15,250 nucleotides of DNA from Pseudomonadota bacterium (GTDB lineage Bacteria; Pseudomonadota; Gammaproteobacteria; Burkholderiales; Rhodocyclaceae): contig JAEWVQ010000291.1 in the NCBI GenBank assembly GCA_023459095.1, positions 1-15,250 on the forward strand, in the 5' to 3' direction. Below, piece after piece: positions 1 through 5,808 of the stretch. Each line of letters opens with the position of its first letter. The first letter of the stretch is position 1. The position numbers and the translations under genes were made by a program. The notes below the pieces were generated by a model, which saw nothing but the letters and a program-made list of their open reading frames with translations, was not told the origin of the DNA and did not search any database.

Positions 1-1
1 C

Positions 2-331
2 CTCGCCCTGTTCCCGGTCGCCTTTTTCTGGCTGCGGCGGGCCTGGCGCATCATCGCCAAACGTGATTTCTCCGAGGTCGCGCTCAAGCGCGGCGTCGCG
101 CCGGCCAGGCCGGAAAAGTTCGCGCCCTTTGCCGCGGCGATCAATCTGCTCGCCGGCGGGGTGATCGTGTTCGTGATCTTCGGCATCATCACTGCCCGGC
201 TGCCCTACGAAACCTGGAGTGCGCTCGCCGGCGGGACCCTGTGGTGCAAGTTCTTCGCCGATTTCATCCTGTCGCGCCACGCCCATCCGATGGTGTTCGG
301 CCGGCGCAAGCCGACGCCGAGCGCGGAGTAA
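2..331 (+). CDS. Unrecognised membrane protein, 3' end only
   Basis: An open frame enters from the left edge and stops with TAA at 329-331, giving 109 visible residues. I do not recognise the family. A hydrophobic stretch with an aromatic-rich end (ALFPVAFFWL) lies at the very start of the visible part, followed by a basic segment (RRAWRIIAKRD). A second long hydrophobic segment (INLLAGGVIVFVIFGIITA) sits at about residues 42-60. The tail is polar and basic, with an FGRRKP motif. This fits an inner-membrane protein with at least two transmembrane segments. Frame openness, codon bias like the neighbours and a clean stop support a real gene. It converges on the DUF4212 gene with only 22 bp between their stops and no room for a separate terminator. 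The start and function lie outside the window. Confidence 0.7.
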   Translation, partial: LALFPVAFFWLRRAWRIIAKRDFSEVALKRGVAPARPEKFAPFAAAINLLAGGVIVFVIFGIITARLPYETWSALAGGTLWCKFFADFILSRHAHPMVFGRRKPTPSAE

Positions 332-353
332 GCCCCCCGGCGGCTTCCGTGCC

Positions 354-608
354 TCAGTCGGAAGCGCCGTAGCGGCGGTCCAGCCGCTCCATCGCCCACA
401 CATAGAGGGCGATGATCACCAGGTAGGCAATGAGCGCGCCCTGGGCGAATACGTAGAAGCCGAGCGGAAAGCCCAGAAAGATCGTGCCGTTGAGTTCGCG
501 CGCGAAATAGCCGGCGACGAAGGTCACCATCACCCACAGCGCGAGCAGCGCGGTGGTGAGCAGGCGGGTGTGGCGCCAGTAGGCGCGGTGGCGGGCGGTC
601 AGTTTCAT
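354..608 (-). CDS. DUF4212 protein (sodium:solute symporter small subunit type)
   Basis: An 84-residue membrane protein with the hallmarks of the DUF4212 family: an N-terminal basic/aromatic stretch (RHRAYWRHTR), a first transmembrane helix at about 16-36 ending in VAGYFARELN, a conserved FLGFPLGFY linker, a second helix from about 53 to 72, and an acidic/basic C-terminus (ERLDRRYG). In the known arrangement this small protein is encoded directly upstream of a large ActP-like sodium:solute symporter and is presumed to work with it in the inner membrane. Here the next gene downstream runs in the opposite direction, so that partner is absent locally. No Shine-Dalgarno sequence is visible before the ATG at 608; a 10-bp GC-rich inverted repeat ends 8 bases upstream instead. 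The family call is confident; the transport substrate is unknown. Confidence 0.85.
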   Translation of the reverse strand: MKLTARHRAYWRHTRLLTTALLALWVMVTFVAGYFARELNGTIFLGFPLGFYVFAQGALIAYLVIIALYVWAMERLDRRYGASD

Positions 609-616
609 CGTTGGGA

Positions 617-641
617 GCGGGCGGCCGCGCGGGCCGCCCGC
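617..641 (-). repeat. GC-rich hairpin between EF-G-like gene and DUF4212 gene
   Basis: A perfect 10-bp inverted repeat, GCGGGCGGCC (617-626) and GGCCGCCCGC (632-641), with a 5-nt loop. In the minus-strand transcript it starts 14 nt after the EF-G-like stop codon and ends 8 nt before the DUF4212 ATG. No T-run follows, so it is not a standard intrinsic terminator. It occupies the place where a ribosome binding site would lie, so it may lower DUF4212 translation, protect the upstream mRNA end, or simply reflect high GC. Confidence 0.6.
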
Positions 642-655
642 GGACGCATCAGTGA

Positions 656-2704
656 TCAGTGCGTGTTGCGGTTGTCGTTGGCCGCGCTGCGCTGCAGCTG
701 GGTCTGGACCTCGCCCGGCGCCGGCTCGTAGCCGCCGGATTCGATGACGAATTCGCTCTCTCCGGCGCAGATCGCCTTCAGCCGGGCCTCGAAGCCTTCC
801 ATGCCGGCCATCGGTACGCGAGCCGAGATCAGCGTCCAGCCGTTGCTCGGGCTGTCGGTCGCGGTCAGGCGGCCGCGGCGTCCGGCGAGCTCGGCACTGA
901 CCTCGCCGAACCGGTGGTCGGCCACCTTGACCGTGATGTCGAGCAGTGGCTCCAGCACCAGCGGGCGGGCGGCGAGCACCGCATCGATGAGCGCGTGGCG
1001 CGCGGCGGTGACGAAGGAGACTTCGTTGGAATCCACCGCGTGGTGCTTGCCGTCGGTCACCACCACGCGCAGGTCGTGGATCGGAAAGCCGGCGAGCGCG
1101 CCTTCGGCGAGCGCCTGGCGCACGCCCTTTTCCACCGCGGGCATGAACTGGGTGGGGATCGTGCCGCCCTTGACCTCGTCGGCGAGCTCCAGTCCGGCGC
1201 CGCGCGGCAGCGGTTCGACGCGCAGCGCCACCTCGCCGAACTGACCGGCGCCGCCGCTCTGCTTTTTGTGGCGGTAGCGCGCTTCGGCGGTCACGGTGAT
1301 GGTCTCGCGGTAGGGAATGGCCGGCGGCGCGGTGTCGAGCTGCAGGTTCCAGCGGTTGGCGAGCTGCTCGAGGACAATCTTCAGATGCTGTTCGCCGAGT
1401 CCGCGCACCACGGTCTGGCGGCCGCGGGCATCGAAGCTGACCTCCAGGCAGGGGTCCTCATCGACCAGGCGGGCGAGCGCTTCGGATAGCTTCTGCTCGT
1501 CCGCCGGCTTGCGCGCGATCAGGGCGAGGCCGTACACCGGCGGCGGATAGGCCGGGGTGGCGATGTGGTAGTAGTCCTCGTCGTGCGAGTCGTGCAGCAC
1601 GGCATCGCGGCGCAGCTCGTCGACGCGCGACACCGCGCACAGGTCGCCGGGCACGCCGAGCGGCGTCTCCACCGAGTTCTTGCCCTGCATGCGCAGCAAG
1701 TGCGCCACCTTGAACGGCTTGCGGCCGTCGCCGATGTAGAGCTGGGAGTTGGGCGTGATGCGCCCTTGGTGGATGCGGAACAGCCCCAGCCGGCCGCGAT
1801 AGGGGTCATTGCTGATCTGAAACACGTGGGCGATGGCGTGGCGCTCGGGGTCGGGCGCCACCGCGACCGCCTGCGCCGCCTCGCCTTCACCCTTGAAGAA
1901 GCGCGGCGGGTTGCCCTCGGTGGGGTCGGGCATCAGGCGGCCGAGAATGTCGAGCAGCTCGCGCACCCCGGCGCCGGTGCGCGCCGACACGAAGCACACC
2001 GGAATCAGGTGGCCTTCGCGCAGCGCCTGCTCGAACGGGTCGTGCAGCTGCGCCGGATCGAGCGACTGGCCCTGTTCGAGGTAGCGCGCCATCAGCGCCT
2101 CGTCGAGTTCGACGACCTGGTCGACGATCGCGTCGTGCGCCGCCGCCACCGAGGAGAACGCGGTGGCGACGCCGCGGTCGGGGGCGAAGAAGCAGTCGAC
2201 GACGCCGCCGTCGGCCGCCGGCAGGTTGAGCGGCAGGCATTCGCGGCCGAACTCCGCGCCGAGCGCGTCCATCAGCGCCGCGCAGTCCACGCCGGCGGCG
2301 TCGATCTTGGTGACGATGAGCAGGCGGCACTTGTCCTGGGCCGCCGCCATCATGCGCCGGGTGCCGCTTTCGATGCCGGCGCCGGCGCTGACCACCACCG
2401 CTGCGGTTTCGACCGCGGGCAGCGCCGCCAGGGCGCGACCGGCGAGGTCGGGCAGTCCCGGGGTGTCGAGCAGGTTGATCCAGTGCCCGGCCCATTCGAG
2501 GTGGGCGAGGGCGGTGCTCAGCGAGTGGCCGAGGGCCTTTTCCTGCGGATCGTGGTCGGCGACGGTGTCGCCACGCTCGACGCTGCCGGCACTGCCGATT
2601 TCGCCCGCGGCCGCGAGCAGGGCTTCGAGCAGTGAGGTCTTGCCGCTGCCGGCGTGGCCGAGGAGGGCGAGGTTGCGGATGTCGTGAACCGAATTGGGCG
2701 TCAT
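656..2704 (-). CDS. EF-G-like translational GTPase (EF-G paralogue, FusA2 type)
   Basis: A 682-residue protein, close to the usual EF-G length (about 700). The P-loop is GHAGSGKT at 16-23, switch II is DTPGLPDL at 80-87, the guanine-specificity motif is TKID at 132-135 and the G5 motif is in VSARTGAGV. Domain II, domain III (GLGEQHLKIV) and domain IV/V (QFGEVALRVEP, then ADHRFGEVSAELAGRRGRL near the C-terminus) follow in normal EF-G order. Canonical EF-G has GHVDAGKT, RGIT(I), DTPGHVDF and NKMD; here the switch I motif reads LGHSL (58-62) and the catalytic His of switch II is Leu84. That is the pattern of the EF-G-like paralogues, not the housekeeping translocase, which is usually in the str operon. 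Its role is unknown; a cytosolic ribosome-associated GTPase is inferred. I prefer the ATG at 2704 (GGAAG 9 nt upstream) over a TTG at 2764. It is divergent from the ATPase gene. Confidence 0.9.
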   Translation of the reverse strand: MTPNSVHDIRNLALLGHAGSGKTSLLEALLAAAGEIGSAGSVERGDTVADHDPQEKALGHSLSTALAHLEWAGHWINLLDTPGLPDLAGRALAALPAVETAAVVVSAGAGIESGTRRMMAAAQDKCRLLIVTKIDAAGVDCAALMDALGAEFGRECLPLNLPAADGGVVDCFFAPDRGVATAFSSVAAAHDAIVDQVVELDEALMARYLEQGQSLDPAQLHDPFEQALREGHLIPVCFVSARTGAGVRELLDILGRLMPDPTEGNPPRFFKGEGEAAQAVAVAPDPERHAIAHVFQISNDPYRGRLGLFRIHQGRITPNSQLYIGDGRKPFKVAHLLRMQGKNSVETPLGVPGDLCAVSRVDELRRDAVLHDSHDEDYYHIATPAYPPPVYGLALIARKPADEQKLSEALARLVDEDPCLEVSFDARGRQTVVRGLGEQHLKIVLEQLANRWNLQLDTAPPAIPYRETITVTAEARYRHKKQSGGAGQFGEVALRVEPLPRGAGLELADEVKGGTIPTQFMPAVEKGVRQALAEGALAGFPIHDLRVVVTDGKHHAVDSNEVSFVTAARHALIDAVLAARPLVLEPLLDITVKVADHRFGEVSAELAGRRGRLTATDSPSNGWTLISARVPMAGMEGFEARLKAICAGESEFVIESGGYEPAPGEVQTQLQRSAANDNRNTH

Positions 2705-2912
2705 GGCACGTCTTCCGGTAATGAGGGCGGGGGATAGTGTCCGCCTGTCACCCGCCGATGGCAATGCGCACGATCAAGGCCGCCGCGCCCGCATCGGAAA
2801 GCTCCGCCGGCGGCGGTCCTGCCCGCGGTCTTGCGGGCAGGCGCATCCGCGGCCGTATCATTCCAGCATTGTCGAGTCCTTCGCCGGTTCAGACCCGGTC
2901 CGCCTTCCGCTC
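2705..2912. promoter_or_regulatory. Divergent intergenic region, EF-G-like gene / P-type ATPase
   Basis: These 208 bp must hold both outward promoters. The only clear structure is a perfect 9-bp inverted repeat, CCTGCCCGC (2818-2826) and GCGGGCAGG (2833-2841), with a 6-nt loop. A TATCAT hexamer at 2856-2861 could be a -10 box for the ATPase, with TTGCGG (2831-2836, spacing 19) as a poor -35 overlapping the right arm of the repeat. No obvious Shine-Dalgarno precedes the ATPase ATG. The promoter assignment is weak; the inverted repeat is directly visible. Confidence 0.4.
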
Positions 2913-5690
2913 ATGAACGCTCCGCTCTCCGTGCCTTCCGCCACGCCCGCAGCCGCCGCAACGGCGCTGCCTGCGCCCCATGTCGCTGCGGTGGATGCCC
3001 TGCTCGCCGCTCTCGCCGCCGACCGCCAGCGCGGTCTGGACAGCGCCGAGGCCGCGCAGCGTCTGGCACGCCACGGTCCCAACGCCCTGCCGGCGCCGCC
3101 GCGGCGCGGGCCGCTGCTGCGCTTTCTGCTGCAGTTCCACAACGTGCTGATCTACGTCCTGCTCGCCGCCGGCGCGGTGACCCTGCTCCTTGGGCACTGG
3201 GTCGATGCCGGCGTGATCCTCGGCGTGGTGCTGATCAACGCGGTCATCGGCCATCTGCAGGAAGGCAAGGCGGAAAGCGCGCTCGACGCCATCCGCGACC
3301 TGCTGTCGCCGCAGGCGCAGGTGCTGCGCGACGGCCGCCGCCAGGAAATCGCGGCCGAGGCGCTGGTGCCCGGCGATATCGTGTTCCTCGCCGCCGGCGA
3401 CAAGGTGCCCGCCGATCTGCGCCTGATCGAGGTGCGCAGTCTGCGCATCGACGAAGCTGCGCTCACCGGCGAATCGCTCGCGGTGGACAAGGCGGTGGGG
3501 GCGGTCACCGCCGACACCGCACTCGGCGACCGCAGCTGCATGGCGTGGTCGGGCACCCTGGTCGGCTATGGCCAGGGCTGCGGCGTGGTGGTGGCCACCG
3601 GCACGGCGACCGAGATCGGCCGCATCAGCGCGCTGCTCGGCGGGGTCGAGCCGCTCTCCACGCCGCTGCTGCGCCAGATCGCGGCCTTCGGCGGTGTGCT
3701 GACCTGGGTCATCCTCGTCATCGCGGCCGCGGCCTTCGCCTTCGGTACCCTGGTTCGCGGCTACGCGCCGAGCGAGATGTTCCTCGCCGCGGTGGGGCTG
3801 GCGGTGGCAGCGATCCCGGAGGGGCTGCCCGCGATCATGACGATCACGCTGGCGATCGGTGTGCAGGCGATGGCGCGGCGCAACGCCATCGTCCGCCGCC
3901 TGCCCATGGTCGAAGCGCTGGGCTCGGTCACGGTGATCTGTTCCGACAAGACCGGCACCCTGACGCGCAACGAGATGACCGTGCAGACCGTGCTCACTGC
4001 CGACGGCGCGCTTGCGGTGAGCGGCATCGGCTATGCGCCGCGCGGCGGCTTCGAGCGCGCCGGGCAGGCGGTCGATCCGGTCGCCGACGGCGTGCTCGCC
4101 GACCTCGGCCGCGCCGCGCTGCTGTGCAACGATGCCGCGCTCACCCATGCCGACGGCCCGGGCGGCACGGTGTGGCGGCCGGTGGGCGACCCGACCGAGG
4201 CGGCACTGCTCGCGCTCGCGCTCAAGACCGGGCTCGACGCCGACTTCGAGCGCGAGGCCCTGCCGCGCACCGACGTCATTCCGTTCGAGTCCGAGCACCG
4301 TTTCATGGCCACGCTGCACCACGACCACCAGGGGCGCGGCCGGGTGCTGCTCAAGGGTGCGCCCGAGCGCGTGCTCGCACTGTGCGATCGGGCACGCCAC
4401 GCTGCGGGCGAGGGGGCGCTCGACGCCGCGGTGTGGGCGCAGGCCATGGAGGAGGCCGCGGCCGCCGGCATGCGTCTGCTCGCCGTCGCCGAGCGTCGCG
4501 ACGACAGCGTGCGCACCGCGCTCACCTTCGAGGACGTCGAGCGCGGCGGCTTCACCCTGCTCGCGGTGCTCGGCCTTACCGATCCGCCGCGCGAGGAGGC
4601 GAGGCGCGCGGTCGCCGCCTGCCGCGCCGCGGGCATCGCGGTGAAGATGATCACCGGCGACCATGCCGCCACCGCTTGCGCGATCGGCCGCCAGCTCGAA
4701 CTCGCCCCCGAGGTGCGCGCGATGACCGGCGCCGAGGTCGAGGCGCTCGACGATGCCGCGCTCGCCGAAGCGGTACGGCACACCGAGATCTTCGCGCGTG
4801 CCAGCCCCGAGCACAAACTGCGCCTGGTGCGCGCGCTGCAGCATGGCGGCGCGGTGGTGGCGATGACCGGCGACGGCGTCAATGACGCCCCCGCGCTGAA
4901 GTGCGCCGACGTCGGCGTGGCGATGGGCAACAAGGGCACGGAGGCCGCCAAGGACGCGTCCGGCATGGTGCTCGCCGACGACAACTTCGCCTCGGTGGCG
5001 GCCGCGGTCGAGGAGGGCCGGCGGGTGTACGACAACCTGAAGAAGGCCTTCGTCTATCTGCTGCCGACCAACATCGGCCAGGCCGGCATGGTGTTCTTCG
5101 CGGTGCTGTTCGGACTCACCATGCCGATCACCCCGGCGCAGATCCTGTGGGTGAACATGATCACCGCAGTCACCCTGGCGCTGGCGCTCGCCTTCGAGCG
5201 CGCCGAGCACGACATCATGCGGCGGCCGCCGCGCGATCCACGCGAGCCCCTGCTCACTGCCTTTTTGCTGTGGCGCATCGTCTTCGTCGGCGTGCTGCTG
5301 GTCGGCGGCGGCATGGGGCTCTTCCTGTGGGAGATCGACAACGGCGCGAGCCTCGCCGCGGCGCGCACCGCGGCCGTCAATGCGCTGTTCGCCGGCGAAG
5401 TGTTTTACCTCTTCAACGTGCGCAGCTTCTCAGCCTCCATCCTCAATCGCGAAGGCTTCTTCGGCAATCGCTACGTGCTGCTGGCGATCGGCCTGCTCGT
5501 GGGGTGCCAGGCGCTGTTCACCTACCTGCCGGCGATGCAGGCGCTGTTCGGTTCGGCTGCGCTCGATGCGGCGGCGTGGCTGCGCATTCTCGGGTTCGGG
5601 GTGGCGGTGCTGTTCGTGGTCGAACTGGAAAAGGCGCTGATGCGCGCACTGATCCGCGGCCGACAGCGGCGCGGGGCCGGACGCGCCTGA
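2913..5690 (+). CDS. P2-type cation-transporting ATPase
   Basis: A 925-residue inner-membrane pump coupling ATP hydrolysis to cation movement. Visible signatures, numbered from the ATG at 2913: actuator motif TGES at 185-188, M4 motif PEGLP at 302-306, phosphorylation motif DKTGT with Asp345, nucleotide-binding KGAPE, and the hinge TGDGVNDAP at 652-660. The full M1-M2, A-domain, M3-M4, P/N-domain and M5-M10 layout and the length match the SERCA/PMCA-like P2 group. Of the calcium-site residues, Glu303 (M4) and Asn720 (M5), Asn748 and Thr751 (M6) are kept, but the M5 Glu and M6 Asp positions are Gln723 and Ala752. The transported ion should therefore not be assumed to be two Ca2+; H+, Na+, K+ or one divalent ion are possible. 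The ATG was chosen because upstream codons show no family homology; no strong ribosome site is seen. It is a lone gene, 118 bp before pepN on the same strand. Confidence 0.93.
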   Translation: MNAPLSVPSATPAAAATALPAPHVAAVDALLAALAADRQRGLDSAEAAQRLARHGPNALPAPPRRGPLLRFLLQFHNVLIYVLLAAGAVTLLLGHWVDAGVILGVVLINAVIGHLQEGKAESALDAIRDLLSPQAQVLRDGRRQEIAAEALVPGDIVFLAAGDKVPADLRLIEVRSLRIDEAALTGESLAVDKAVGAVTADTALGDRSCMAWSGTLVGYGQGCGVVVATGTATEIGRISALLGGVEPLSTPLLRQIAAFGGVLTWVILVIAAAAFAFGTLVRGYAPSEMFLAAVGLAVAAIPEGLPAIMTITLAIGVQAMARRNAIVRRLPMVEALGSVTVICSDKTGTLTRNEMTVQTVLTADGALAVSGIGYAPRGGFERAGQAVDPVADGVLADLGRAALLCNDAALTHADGPGGTVWRPVGDPTEAALLALALKTGLDADFEREALPRTDVIPFESEHRFMATLHHDHQGRGRVLLKGAPERVLALCDRARHAAGEGALDAAVWAQAMEEAAAAGMRLLAVAERRDDSVRTALTFEDVERGGFTLLAVLGLTDPPREEARRAVAACRAAGIAVKMITGDHAATACAIGRQLELAPEVRAMTGAEVEALDDAALAEAVRHTEIFARASPEHKLRLVRALQHGGAVVAMTGDGVNDAPALKCADVGVAMGNKGTEAAKDASGMVLADDNFASVAAAVEEGRRVYDNLKKAFVYLLPTNIGQAGMVFFAVLFGLTMPITPAQILWVNMITAVTLALALAFERAEHDIMRRPPRDPREPLLTAFLLWRIVFVGVLLVGGGMGLFLWEIDNGASLAAARTAAVNALFAGEVFYLFNVRSFSASILNREGFFGNRYVLLAIGLLVGCQALFTYLPAMQALFGSAALDAAAWLRILGFGVAVLFVVELEKALMRALIRGRQRRGAGRA

Positions 5691-5762
5691 GGCGCCGGGT
5701 TCAGGCCGGTGGTTGAGGTGCCAGTGTGACGCGCGCTGCGGGCGGGGGCTGCCCGGGCGCGG

Positions 5763-5768
5763 TACACT
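5763..5768 (+). promoter_or_regulatory. Possible -10 element for pepN
   Basis: TACACT lies 40 bp upstream of the pepN ATG in the short ATPase-pepN gap and matches the -10 consensus at 4 of 6 positions. The region 17 bp further upstream is GC-rich with no recognisable -35 hexamer. pepN may be read both from here and from the ATPase transcript. Weak call. Confidence 0.25.
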
Positions 5769-5808
5769 CCGGTTTTGTCCGCGCCCCGTCGCGGCTGCCG
5801 GAGTCAGA

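Noticed and set aside
2889..5210. A 773-codon open frame on the minus strand across the P-type ATPase
   Set aside because: Same antisense composition artefact; the plus frame holds a complete P-type ATPase.
5683..5697. Small palindrome GCGCC-TGA-GGCGC around the ATPase stop codon
   Set aside because: Only 5-bp arms with a 3-nt loop in GC-rich DNA and no T-run; not a credible terminator or site.
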